64,000 nt of DNA from Rhizophagus clarus. Lineage: Eukaryota > Glomeromycota > Glomeromycetes > Glomerales > Glomeraceae. A program made the position numbers and the translations under genes. Location: positions 372,001 to 436,000 of the forward strand of contig BLAL01000004.1 in NCBI GenBank assembly GCA_015698045.1, in the 5' to 3' direction. Below, piece after piece: positions 11,084 to 22,499 of the stretch (positions are counted from its first letter, which is position 1; each line of letters begins with the position of its first letter). The notes under the pieces were generated by a model. It had not been told where the DNA came from, ran no database searches, and was given only the letters and a program-made list of their open reading frames with translations.

Positions 11084-13024
11084 TTAATCAAATACTATAC
11101 ATTCAATATTATTTTCATTCCTAGATATTTTTACTTTTTTGTTCTTACAAACAAAACAAGTTCTCTTACATTTACAATTGAGATATTTGATCTTAATTTG
11201 ATTAATTTTTTGGCTCAAAAAGATTGGATTATAATTATTGTTTTTTGATAAATATAAACTAATACATTTTGGATTTATATCACTAGTACCAAGTTCAATA
11301 AATGGATCTCTTAAGAATTTAAAATTAAAAGGAAGTGATGCATAAAAATTAGAATTTGGATGATCAGAAATAATAAGTGTGCAAAAAACAAATTGTGGTA
11401 ATTTTTCATAACATTTCTTTTTTAAACAATATGAAAATACATCTACGTTAAATTTGTTATCAGATCGAGTGTTACAAAAATTATGACCGATGATTACGGA
11501 TTTATTTGAAGAATCCAAATTACTTAATACGGGAATTCCAAAGAAAGGAATACCACTTGATATCATTGTATTGAGTTCTTGTTGTAATGGTATACTATGA
11601 AATTCACGAGAATTTTGTGGATTATAATCATGTTTTATTAATTCAACTCCAATAGAATCAGGAAGTATAAAATTAAAATCCATATCATATCCAATAATCA
11701 TTATCTTAACTTTCAATTTATACATACACTTCTTAAAACTCTTTTGTATGGCATGAATTATAATGCTTGGTTTTGCATTTGGTTTTCTGAGAATTTGACA
11801 GTTAAAGAAAACTTTCTTGGAATTCGCATCAGTATCAATAACTGACGCAAATATATCACATTCTGCTTCTTCATTATGAATAACTTCTAAAATATTTCGT
11901 GGAATATTCTTTAATTCAAAATTTTTGTACCTTCCTGATTCATTTAAATAATAATCACAATCCTCAATACTAGTATGAAGGATCCTCTTGCCAATGGATT
12001 TAAAGGCTTGACTACGTAAATCATCAATTAATAATTGAAAAATATTTATGGGATTTTTAAATTCGATGCATTCCCAACTTGTATGATCTTTTAAAGATTC
12101 TATCCAAACTTTTTCATCAAAATTTTCATCATCGGGGTGCTTTCCTCCAAGTAATCTTATAAAATTAAAACAATAAAACTTCGATGTTTTTTTGGAATTA
12201 TTATTATTTTTAGAATCGTCATTAGCAGGATTTGTTATCGACTCTTTAATATCATTAAAATAAACCCTCCCTCCTAAAATAATTTCTGTTGGAATGAATT
12301 GACCATATTCCTTAGTGATTTTCTTAAATTTTTCTCCAGGATTTTCGGATTTTATAGCGTCGATCACATCATTTTTAAATTCATCAGTTAATTTTAAATT
12401 TTTTAAATGTTTTCTGTTGAATTTTAATGATACCTTTCCAATTTCTGTATATTGATAAGCTGACATAATTTCATTATTAAAGCTTTTATCCCGTAAACTT
12501 GCGACCGATAATCCTAACTTTGCAAAATTCGTTACGTTAGCCCCATTTTCAACATCTGTAAATAAATTTGTTTTCTTCATCCAATCTTCTTTTGATTCAA
12601 ATTCAAGTCGTCCCTTTTTATAACTATTAATTTCTTTTAATTCACAATTATTTATTATATACGCTCGTTTTTCTGCTATCTTAATTCCATCAAAACTCAT
12701 GGTTCGTCCATAATCTAAATTATAGTGATTACTTAAAATTTTCCAATAATTTCGTTTTAAATATAAAATATTTTGTCCATCCTTGATTGTCATAACCTCT
12801 TTTAAACAAACTTTTTCTTCGTCTTTTCGTTCTATTTCACCGAATTCATCGTTTTCTTTCTTTAAATATAATAACGTATCATTAATAACATTATTTTCAA
12901 GTTCTTTACGGATATCGGATAAAAGATCATCCGAATTTAATCTTTTTATAATGGATCTTTGTACTAATAGGTCATCTAAAATTTTAATAAATACTGTGAT
13001 TTTTTTAATGTTTTTTGAAGACAT
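11084..13024 (-). CDS. Standalone MACPF-like family protein (646 aa)
   Basis: A long single-exon ORF, one of three paralogues in the window. Residues about 1-92 (IIKRLNSDDLLSDIRKEL...LYLK) look like a small beta-rich N-terminal domain, possibly beta-grasp. A conserved W..L......LDYG...KRA block follows at about 93-121. Residues 239-253 (EYGQFIPTEIILGGR) resemble the MACPF/perforin signature region (Y-G-T-H...GG), and 317-332 (WECIEFKNPINIFQLL) matches the downstream W...I..LL pattern of fungal MACPF proteins. A beta-rich C-terminal region (about 390-560) is shared with the two kinase-fused proteins, and a C-x-C-x3-C-x2-C cluster lies at 617-626. No signal peptide is apparent. It is divergently transcribed from the pseudokinase fusion at 13614. 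The function is unknown, and pore formation is inferred only from the weak motif match. Confidence 0.8.
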   Translation of the reverse strand: MSSKNIKKITVFIKILDDLLVQRSIIKRLNSDDLLSDIRKELENNVINDTLLYLKKENDEFGEIERKDEEKVCLKEVMTIKDGQNILYLKRNYWKILSNHYNLDYGRTMSFDGIKIAEKRAYIINNCELKEINSYKKGRLEFESKEDWMKKTNLFTDVENGANVTNFAKLGLSVASLRDKSFNNEIMSAYQYTEIGKVSLKFNRKHLKNLKLTDEFKNDVIDAIKSENPGEKFKKITKEYGQFIPTEIILGGRVYFNDIKESITNPANDDSKNNNNSKKTSKFYCFNFIRLLGGKHPDDENFDEKVWIESLKDHTSWECIEFKNPINIFQLLIDDLRSQAFKSIGKRILHTSIEDCDYYLNESGRYKNFELKNIPRNILEVIHNEEAECDIFASVIDTDANSKKVFFNCQILRKPNAKPSIIIHAIQKSFKKCMYKLKVKIMIIGYDMDFNFILPDSIGVELIKHDYNPQNSREFHSIPLQQELNTMISSGIPFFGIPVLSNLDSSNKSVIIGHNFCNTRSDNKFNVDVFSYCLKKKCYEKLPQFVFCTLIISDHPNSNFYASLPFNFKFLRDPFIELGTSDINPKCISLYLSKNNNYNPIFLSQKINQIKIKYLNCKCKRTCFVCKNKKVKISRNENNIECIVFD

Positions 13025-13613
13025 TTTTTTTTTTTTTTTTTTTTTAGAAAAAAATTTAGAAGATGGTTGTTCGATTTTACGTATTTATATATGAAAAGCA
13101 TCGGTTACACAATTATGTACAAATAGTAACGGAACTTTACAACGCCTTACTCTATTTTTTTTTAAAAAATTATTTCTTTATTAATATAAAGTATTACAAA
13201 TTATAAATTCCCTACCTAAGTTAGTTTACCCTACTATACACCCTATTAAGGACTAGTTACCCGAAATCCTAAAATAGAAAGGATTTTTTTTTTTTTTGTG
13301 ACTGTGAACCCGTAAATTAAACAACCTTATTATCATTCGATTTATTTGAGGGAAAAATGCGTATGACGATAATCTTTTTTTTTCCTTAAAATCTTGTGAT
13401 TGAATCACACCATATTACTTATCCTAAAATAGAAAAAAAAAATTTCTTTTTTGACTTAAAGTATTTTTAATTACAAGACTTCCTATTTAAGTCTTCATGT
13501 TACATTATTAAGGTTAATTATCAAAACTAAACAAAAATTTCTTTTTTTTTTTTTTATAAAAAAAATGAACTAATACCTTCAGGCGCCGTTCACATCGAAA
13601 TTTCTTATCCATA
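13025..13613. promoter_or_regulatory. Divergent intergenic promoter region
   Basis: This 589 bp gap separates two divergently transcribed genes. On the minus side, TATATAAA (complement of 13084-13091) lies about 60 bp before the 13024 ATG, and a run of about 20 A directly precedes that ATG. On the plus side, TATAAA at 13555-13560 follows a T tract. It is followed by a two-codon upstream ORF (ATG AAC TAA at 13565-13573) before the 13614 ATG. Shared regulation is plausible but not shown. Confidence 0.5.
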
Positions 13614-16600
13614 ATGAAATTTTTAAAAGAATGGTTTAACGAAGGAATAAACGAGAATGTTGAATGTTTTGATCTTATGGAATTTAACAACTTAGAAAAT
13701 ATTAGTCAAAGTGTTCATATAAAAAGAGCTAGTTGGAAAGATCCAAATCGAATTATTACTGTCGTGTTAAAAATTTGGAAGAATCCAAAAATTACTGAAA
13801 GTGATTTTAAAGGACTTATTGCAAAGGTATGAACATTGTCATCTATTATTAAAAAATATTTATTAAATCGTTGTAATGTAGTTGAAAGTTTTGCGCGAAA
13901 TTAATCATTCAAACATCAATCATTTTCTCGGTTTAACGAGAGGTCTGTAGTAATAAAATTTTGCCTCGTCTTATATTGTCTAATCGTTACTTACTTAATT
14001 ATGTTTAATAAAAGACTCGAATAACAATTATTTTTCAATTATGGAATATGCTAATGAAGGGAATTTAAGAGATTATTTAAAGATCAAATTTAGTAAGTTA
14101 CAATGGGATGTCAAAATACAAATGGCACTTGATATTACTCGTGGATTAATGTGTTTACATTCCGAAAAAATAATTCACGGAAATTTGGTAAATAAAATTT
14201 AATTCAGTTTTGGTTTATCTATCGCGTTAATTAATATTGATTATAATTTAATCATTAAGCATTCGTGTAATGTCTTGGTTAATAATGGTTCAGTAAAGAT
14301 AACTGACTTGAGATTACTCAAACAAGTTGCAGACATTACATCTGAATATGCAGTTTATGTTGAACCTCAGTATCTTCACAATTCAAGTTATGAACGAGAT
14401 ATGAAATCCGATATTTATAGCTTTGGAATTCTTTTATGGGAATTGTCAAGTGGACGTCCTCCTTTTTTTGATTATATACAAAAGGCATTTGGTTTAATTC
14501 GAATAGAGAATAAACTTTTAAATGGAGAAAGAGAAAAACCGGTTACAGATACACCTTTGGAATATATACAACTTTATCAAAAGTGTTGGCATGATGATCC
14601 AAATCTAAGACCTGAAATTAATGAAGCTTATAAAATTCTATCTGAATTGAAATCACAATTAAATTCTAATAAGCAATATCAAGTAACGGACGGTAAAAAC
14701 TTATCTTCTAATAAATTCATAGATAAAGAAGTGTCAGACCGATCATCATTCCCGCATGCAGCGAAAGTTACTCCAGAAATATCTGAAAATTCAGCGCAAC
14801 AGATCATTAGACAATTAAAGTTGAATCATGGGATAGTTTTAAACGGGTACGATATAATTCCAAGTTTACAAGAGGTTGTTGCCGAAGATGGAGAATTAAT
14901 AGTGAATTTATATGAAGGACCACCTTTAGTATATACTTCTATTAATTCTGATGATAAGGAATTAAAAATAGACACGTGCATTAATTTTCCAGTTGCTGAA
15001 ATCGTTTACAATGGCAATTTGATGGAATCCGTTTTAGGGCATACAAATGGTGAAAAGAAATTACGTGAATTGTGTGGTGATTTTCTTGCAAGAAGATTCC
15101 TAGTCGGTGGTCAATTATTTATTGAAGATTTTAATTCAGCTACTACAACGCAAGCTGATATTTTACAGAATTATTTATTCTGTGTATATAATTCAGTTAT
15201 ATATTCTACAGAAATTCAAATCAGCAATTTATTCACCTTGAATCTTTTACCAAAATTAGTAACATTGGACGGGAAAAAGATAAATACTCACGAAAAATTA
15301 ATTAATTGGATGGATGATTTATATCAAAAGAAAATGGTTAATATAATATCTTATGGTAACCTCATTCCTATTTCTTGGTTGAGGAACGGTACATTATTGA
15401 TGGATGGAAACTTTGAAGCTTCTGGAGAAAAACAGCCTGGAGTCGATAATTTTGAGATGATGTTAGATTTTGATGATTGGGCTGGAGATGCAGTGGATAG
15501 TAATTTAATGGGCTGGGTCGAAGATTTTAATCTTTTTCGAGGATTAGTAGTTAAAGGCGACAAAATAGAAACTAGCGAGAAAATTGCCATTGAAATTGTC
15601 AAAATTCCAAAGGTTAATTCACGTGATGAATCTCATTTGAAAATGATCAGACCGTCAACAGAATTGGAAGTTAATTTGATTTCCAGTAATATTTTTTCAA
15701 TTCAAAATTTAAATTCTTTTCTATTTATTAGAAACAATGTTCAAGCTTATGGAGGCTATGATCATGTTATGCTCACACATGAACTATATGAAATCTTATT
15801 AAATGAGAATAATGTGGTAAGACCCACACAAGAATTTGAACAAGTTATAGAAGAAGCACTTAATAGTATGAAACCCTTAAAGTTTTTACAAGATATATTT
15901 AACGAATACGGTCATTTATTTTCACAAAGAATTATTTTAGGAGGATTTCTTAAAGATATCTTACTAAATTTATCTTCATCTGATATGTTTGATGATATTA
16001 ATAATATTGATGAAATATTTAATCAATTAGATCATTTAAATATTTCATCCCTTATAACAAAAAAAGGGAGGACCGTTGAAAAAAAAGATATACATAAATG
16101 GATTCAAAACCGTTTGGAAGTTGTTGAATTTGATAATATCATTCCTCTTTATAAAATACTTAAAGCAGAACAACAAAGAAAAATAGATTATTTATTACAA
16201 GATAATTATAAAATATTATTGACAGGAATTACTAATTTATCCGACTTAGATAATAATAATTCTGAGAATTATAAACGTATAAATTTTGATTTATCAATGG
16301 AAAGTGAAGATTATGAAGTATTTGGATTAATCATTTCAGAAAATAATACAAAATTTGAAGAAATTTATGTTAATTTTGGATTATATGATTTTAATGGATT
16401 TTATGCGATAATAAAAAAAAGAAGAAATATTGATATTACAAAATATTGTGTTTTATGGATAATTATTGGAAAACCATTAAAATTATCAATATTTAGTCCA
16501 AAGAATCGAGATTTTCAAGTTAATTATTTAAAGAAATCAGTTACATTACGATCTAATAAATCAAATTATCTTATTGAAACTACTTTTCCTTTATATGAAG

Positions 16601-17066
16601 GATATACCGGTTTTGCACATGCAAATCATTCATCAATTAATTATGAATCTAATAATATTATTAAGATAATTAAATGGAAAAAAAAGTCTATTGAAATTCA
16701 AATTGAAACATCTTATAAATTTGAATCAGAAACAAATAGTGAAAGTTCTTCTGATAGTGATGATGAGTCTATAATAAATCTTGAAATAGATTTATATATA
16801 TGCATTATATCTACAAATTATAAAAATTTAAAGATTGATAATGTTAATGGAAATGGAAAGGAATATCTTCTAAATTCAATCGGATATGTTTTAAATAAGG
16901 AAAATTTCAACGAAGGTAAGTTTCAGTTGGTAATAATAATTCTATTACAAATGTTTAGTATCATAAATTTAATCAAATGTTTTTTTTACCAATTTTGTAT
17001 TGATAAGGAACGGAAAGACAAAAATTCAATCGCGTACCTAATGTATCTAATGAAAATGTTGATTAA
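13614..17066 (+). CDS. Pseudokinase fused to two MACPF-like blocks (five exons)
   Basis: The proposed exons are 13614-13826, 13882-13942, 14015-14187, 14260-16915 and 17008-17066. All have GT-AG borders and compatible phases, giving about 1053 aa. The kinase-like domain spans about 1-280. The VAIK-type lysine is kept (VVLK, K53), but the glycine loop is not recognisable, HRD is HGN (146-148) and DFG is DLR (165-167), so catalysis is unlikely. Two MACPF-like blocks follow: FLARRFLVGG near 424-433 with IISYGNLIPIS near 510-520, and EYGHLFSQRIILGG at 698-711 with VEFDNIIPLYKIL near 771-783. A beta-rich tail starts near 834. Exon 1-4 structure is the same as in the 35484 gene. The last exon is the weakest call; reading through the GTAAGT donor instead gives a stop at 17097. 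The role is unknown. Confidence 0.75.
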
Positions 17067-18594
17067 ATTTTTAAGTAACATAATAAAGTTGACTTAAATA
17101 TTTTCGACCATCTAAATTCAAAGGGCAAGTATAATCTATTATAGTTTGATTGATATTAAATTATTTTATTAATAATTTGTTAAACTAATTATAATTTAAA
17201 TGTAATCAACTGCCGGTGGTATGGTAGTAAATTGCATGATTATAAATGTATTATGAGATACTGATGGATTCGATGAAAATTATTAAAAGTGTCAACGTTC
17301 AGTTTTAGTTTTAAAACGAAATTTTTAGCCGAAACCGAATAACGGCCATTAAATTACATTGAACAATTTTCTTTGTTGATTTGAAGGTCGTTATTTATTT
17401 ACTCTTTTTTTTTTAAAAGAGTAAAACATGAATTTAATTACAGTATAAATAATACTTTAATTTTGTATTTAAATAAAGAATATATATAAAGGTGTACGGG
17501 CTATGAGTAGTCAAATTAATTTATTAATCAACTGATTTATAATCTGATGGGTGATCAGTTCGGTCTTTGATTGAAACCGAATCGATAACTGAATCAGCAA
17601 AAACCGATTATGACCAATTATTAATCAAACTGTTGACATTCCATCATACAATTAGGACGACAAGAAAAAGTATTCAAATGAAAGGACGAAATCTAGCCTA
17701 TTCTATTCGATGTCGAAAGGAATAAGCCAAGTTTTTATATATATAGTTGACGGTAATTCCACTGAAGAAATAATAAATACGTTTAGCCCATTTGAAAGTT
17801 CCAGTTTTTAAAAGCGTTACTACTGAACACACCATAATTAAATTTACCTCTCATTTTGAATTGCATTCATTATCTTCTTTTGAATATCTGAATTCGTATA
17901 ATTTACGTGGTGATGAACAGCAATAAAAAAAAATTCATTAAAAAAAAAAAATAAATAGATAAGTAAATAAATAAAAGCAGATGGTGGATAATTACAAATG
18001 AAACTTACATATATGATAATTAATTAACAAAGGTTTCTGATTCCCGAATGCTTGACATTTTCATATCAATTTCCTCTCTTTCTGATACTTAAGAAAAAGA
18101 CAATCTTAATGTCAATTCAAAAACTTGTGATGCTCTGTTAATAATTGTTTTTTTAACAGTTCAAAAATAAAAAATAATTTGTTGCATCTTAAGCATGCAT
18201 CAATATTGATTCTGAATATATTCCAAAAGTGTGAACTAAACAATGACAAATACAAGGATGATGCTTTGGTTTTCCAGTAAGATAAACTTTCAAATATTAC
18301 TTTCTATTTTCGCGTTTTGATCTATTTATATTATATATATTATATATTTCTTTCATCAGCACTATTTTATTATAATTTGTGAAATTTAAATATACTAAAA
18401 AACCATTATAAAATATAAAATTTTCTTTTATTTCATAACAATCTGGTCAAATGAAAGGTATTTTTTCATTAAAATGCCGGTCTTGTTAAATAAGTTTCTT
18501 CATTATAATATTTTTTTTTTAAAAAAAAACCACGACTGGCACGAACAAGTAAAACAGATTAAAATTTGAGGTGATGCTAAAAATAGTAAAACTA
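17067..18594. other. Noncoding stretch
   Basis: AT-rich with no supported ORF. GAAACCGAAT and CCGATTATGACCAATTA-type words recur between 17290 and 17640, suggesting an old degenerate repeat. Confidence 0.45.
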
Positions 18595-19400
18595 CGGGTG
18601 CGGGAATAAAACAGGGCGGACATCCTCGTATTGTCACATCATTGCCGATCATTTGCCGATCATTTATTGATCGTTTATTCAATATTGTCACATTAAAAAA
18701 TACCAATTAGTTAGTTAATATAAGAAACTGAAATAATTTCTATCATGAAGGTAAAATTATTTGAAATTACATTAATTCATGTGAATTTTTATAATTAATG
18801 AATAATACAAAAATTCACAATTTACAATCTTGAGATACAGTGAACGGATTTTAATAAATTATAGACCATTAGATTGGCCTCAATGAGAGGATTCGATGGT
18901 TGTAAATGCATTATGATCAAATCAATATTGGTAAAGTTATTGCATTTTAAATTTTATACTAAATTAAATAATAATGTTATTTATATTAATAATTGTAAGT
19001 ATTTATTTAATGATAACTTCTGGTTTATCAAAAAATTATCATGTTTATTTTAACCATTGATTCTTGAATACCTAAATAACGTACTGTAAAAGTTTCATAT
19101 TTCGCCCAAAGCTCTGTGGCTTCGCCTGAAGCTTCAAAGTCAAGTTAGTAGATGATCGGCACATATATGAATTATTGAAAATTTTGGCCTAAAGCTAACT
19201 TTGGAACCACATTTTTTTTTGTCACAATACTTTTATATTTAATTATTGATAACTCAAATTTAATATTAAATGAAATAATTAAATATAATATTTAGAACAT
19301 TTGTGGTTGGGAAAGTTAATGTGATATCACATATAATATGATCGGCAAATGATCGACATGTGATATAAGGTATGTCCGCCCTGTTTTGCGGGCACTCCGG
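18595..19400. mobile_element. 806 bp inverted-repeat element, no coding capacity
   Basis: The left end (CGGGTGCGGGAATAAAACAG then GGCGGACATCC) and the right end (complement of GGTATGTCCGCC then CTGTTTTGCGGGCACTCCGG) are inverted copies. Similarity continues inward over TTGCCGATCATTTGCCGATCAT for roughly 70-90 bp. It looks like a nonautonomous DNA transposon. The superfamily is not assigned because the target duplication is unclear. A short similar piece (GGCGGACATACCTT) lies near 35155-35168. Confidence 0.6.
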
Positions 19401-19473
19401 TCTTATTTCCATATATTATTTGGTGTGATATTTAACATTATTTGCATGTGATTATCTCGTGATAAACACCGTC

Positions 19474-19672
19474 AAAACGGAAATTACAACAATAAGATGA
19501 TCGGTGCCAATACTTGCTGCCTATATCCAAAACGGAAATTACAACAATAAGATGATCGGTGCCATACTTGCTGCCTATATCCAAAACGGAAATTACAACA
19601 ATAAGATGATCGGTGCCATACTTGCTGCCTATATCCAAAAAGGAAATTACAACAATAGATAATCGGCGAGTG
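19474..19672. repeat. 54 bp minisatellite, 3.7 copies
   Basis: The unit begins AAAACGGAAATTACAACAAT, continues AAGATGATCGGTGCCATACT and ends TGCTGCCTATATCC. Copies start at 19474, 19529, 19583 and 19637, with spacing 55, 54 and 54. The first three are nearly identical and the fourth decays. Repetitive minus-strand ORFs here are artefacts of the repeat. Confidence 0.9.
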
Positions 19673-19949
19673 CATTGTTACAATTTCCTTTTGCGGATAT
19701 GGCGGCAAGTACAGTATGACTGGTGCTCAACGCCACAATCACATGATTTATAAAAATTTTTATTGGCTCGATTTTCGATTTTATTTATCAATAAATAAAA
19801 GTTACAACGCATCATAATTTTTATAAAAATTTATAAGTAATAAGCCGTGATTTCATTACTTTAAATTTTGGTTTTATACTTTAGTGTCATAATATTAATG
19901 CCATAATGCTATAATGCAAATGCATCACAATAAACAAAGAACGAAAAAA

Positions 19950-20620
19950 TACAGTAAAGAATTACGATGGAGAATATTAAGGAAGAATAAAGGAAAGGAA
20001 AGATAAATGAAAAGGGATGAATGAATAAAAAGGGTCTAGAAAAATTAAAGACGAATAAAGTGATAAAAGATGAACAAAAAAGACAAAAGATGAATAAAAA
20101 AGATGAAGGATGTAGGGGAACGAAGGATAAATGAAAAGGGATAAAGGGGACGAAGGTTATCAAAAAGAAACGAAGGGGAAAATAAAGGGAATGAAAAAAT
20201 TAAATGTGAAAAGGAACAAAGAAACGAAGGGAAAATAAAAATGAACGAAAAAAATAAAGGGGAAATGAAAGGGAATAAAAGAAAAATAAAGCAATGAGGG
20301 AAACAAAATATAAACAAAAAGAGATGAAGGGAAATATGAAATGAACAAAAGGGATGAATAAAAACGAAAAATAATGAAGAAAATGAAATGAACAAAAAGG
20401 GACAAATGAAACAAAAATAAGCAAAGAATAAAGTAAGAGAAGAAAAAATCAAAAGAAATCCCAGAACGCTCACCCATAGAAAAGAAAAACGGTTAATATC
20501 GTTTAAAGTAAAACACTAAGAGGAAGAGATGAAAAAGACTTGAATTTTTACTGAAATGGTACGTCAAAAAAAGATGCAAAAGGTTAGAAAAGAAAAAGGA
20601 AAGAACAAAAAGAAAAACAA
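19950..20620. repeat. Purine-rich tract of about 0.65 kb
   Basis: The + strand is dominated by A and G, in words such as GGGATGAATGAATAAAAAGG, GGGGACGAAGG and GAAATGAACAAAAGGG, with a loose 15-25 bp periodicity. Overlapping minus-strand ORFs rich in Phe, Leu, Ser and Ile in several frames are compositional artefacts. Confidence 0.75.
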
Positions 20621-21060
20621 AAAAAGAAAAGGTCTCACCTTGAATTTCCACCTAAAAATAGCTCCTAAAAAAGAACAAACGAATTGATAAAGGACGAAAG
20701 AAAGGAAAACAGAAGCAAGGAAAAAAAAAAGAATTAAGGAATAAAAATTACCTATTAGTTTATCGCCTAAAAACCTAAAAAAAAACCGGGAAAAATACGG
20801 TAAACGCGTCAAAAAATATTCAAACTGATCAGTGTAACACATGAACACATGATGTCATTTGATCAAGAACCTGGTATAATTTTCGTTATAATAACGTCTC
20901 GTCTCTTTCCAAAGTTAATCATATTCCGACCCTATTCTTAATCAGTAAGCCGTTTACTTTTGTGCATACTCAAAAAAGGAAGGCGAGAATTTTAAAAAAG
21001 GGAATAGAAAATTTTTTAAATGTCAAGGTAATAACTGTTAAATTTAAATTTTAAAATATT
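20621..21060. other. Purine-rich to AT-rich transition, no gene
   Basis: Continues the purine bias to about 20770 and then becomes ordinary AT-rich sequence. No feature was recognised. Confidence 0.4.
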
Positions 21061-22110
21061 TCAGTTTATGCTCGTGTCAGAATTTTAATACAATATTCTA
21101 ACAAAATAAACTTCAATACAGTCTATTATGTTTCAAAATCCATTCAAGTTCCTATTACTTGTGACTACGTCCAAAAAACTTCAAACAAAGGAATTACTCT
21201 AATTAATGACGAAAATGCACAACATTCCTTTTTAAATAATTATCCTTCCAACCCATATATTCATGCCGTTAGAGTATTTAGTAGTAAAAATTATCCCTAG
21301 TCATACAAAATTATATCACTTGGACAATATCCTACAAAAGTAATTTACAAAGTAAAGAAGAGTCAAGTAGAAACAATATTAAATGGATTAACGGTTTGTG
21401 CAAAACACAGTATCAATTTCTACGTAAAATTGTAGTTAAGTATACTGTGAATGGGCGGATGAAAATGGCCAAATAAAATCAAGACATAGTTTGTCATCAG
21501 CTGGAGAAACTTACCATCCCGCATCCAAATCCAATTCTATCGGAGATCAGCTACTGGTTCCTTATTTTTAAAGTAAGTTTGATGATTTTATACAATTTAA
21601 TTACGTTGCATTTATTATTTTTAATGATCTTTATTTACAGGAAATATGTAATAAACCTAATTTACGAGTTTTAAGTACAACACTTTTGGTTTAGGTACAA
21701 GTTTTTTACAACAAATCCGCGAAATTATTGCTTCTCAACTATTACCTGCTAATCGTAAACGATATTCACTGAACTTACGCCACAATTGCAAAAAAAAAAA
21801 AAAACAAATTTCAATGGTTAGGGAGGGAATTGCCACACAAACCTTAACAATTCTCAAAGAAAATAAATTCACCTCATCATCTGAAGAAATTATTGCAAGG
21901 CTTGAAGCTATAATTCTTGGAATTAATGGTGAAATAGTAGAATTGAATTTCCGTTCTGACAATATAGCTGATTTTACACAGCGCTTGGATTCAATTATTC
22001 GTGCCTATGATGAAGCATTAATTTCACGTGATAGTTATTGTAAAGCTATTCCAAATTTAATAAGAGAACATGTAATTGAAAAGCACCGAAATGAAATCAC
22101 AAAACAATGA
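21061..22110 (+). pseudogene. Decayed multi-exon hypothetical gene
   Basis: Coding-like stretches appear in succession. Around 21070-21300 a frame reads VRILIQYSNKINFNTVYYVS and on to HAVRVFSSKNYP before a TAG. Around 21480-21573 another reads RHSLSSAGETYHPASKSNSI. An open segment at about 21694-22110 reads GTSFLQQIREIIASQLL, then MVREGIATQTLTILKENK, and ends HRNEITKQ. The amino-acid composition is natural, unlike nearby low-complexity ORFs. The family is not recognised. Stops and a poly-A run (21788-21803) inside the reading frame suggest decay, although introns could explain some breaks. Confidence 0.4.
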
Positions 22111-22499
22111 ATATACTTATTCCAATCAAATCATTTCATAGTCCTAATTTAATGGCGATAATGACGATAAAAATCAAAAAGATATTGGCGGAATAGAATT
22201 TTAATGATGATAATTAGGTAATGGTGCATAACGATCTATTGTTTCTCTATTAGATATCCTTAACCACTTCAACGCCACTTATTTAAAAATTGGCGATCAG
22301 ATTAACATAAAATTGAGGAGTTGTGAGAAATATGAGGAGAAAACAAAGCATGTAATGATTACAATGTGTATTCTTAATGAAGGTGAGGCTGTTTTGAGTC
22401 CTACTCATCAATATAGGTGTTATATACTGTTAATTTTTAATATTTAGAAATGTTATTACGTATTATTGTAATATTTTATTTGTTGTATATGTATTTATT

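Noticed and set aside
15351-15602. Minus-strand ORF inside the first fusion gene
   Set aside because: Shadow of the real coding strand.
19438-19708. Repetitive minus-strand ORFs with DIGSKYGTDHLIVVISVL units
   Set aside because: Translations of the 54 bp minisatellite, which is open in two frames because the period is divisible by three.
19909-20848. Several overlapping minus-strand ORFs of 74-142 codons
   Set aside because: Phe/Ile/Leu/Ser-rich in two or more frames at once. They are explained by the purine-rich + strand and have no domain.
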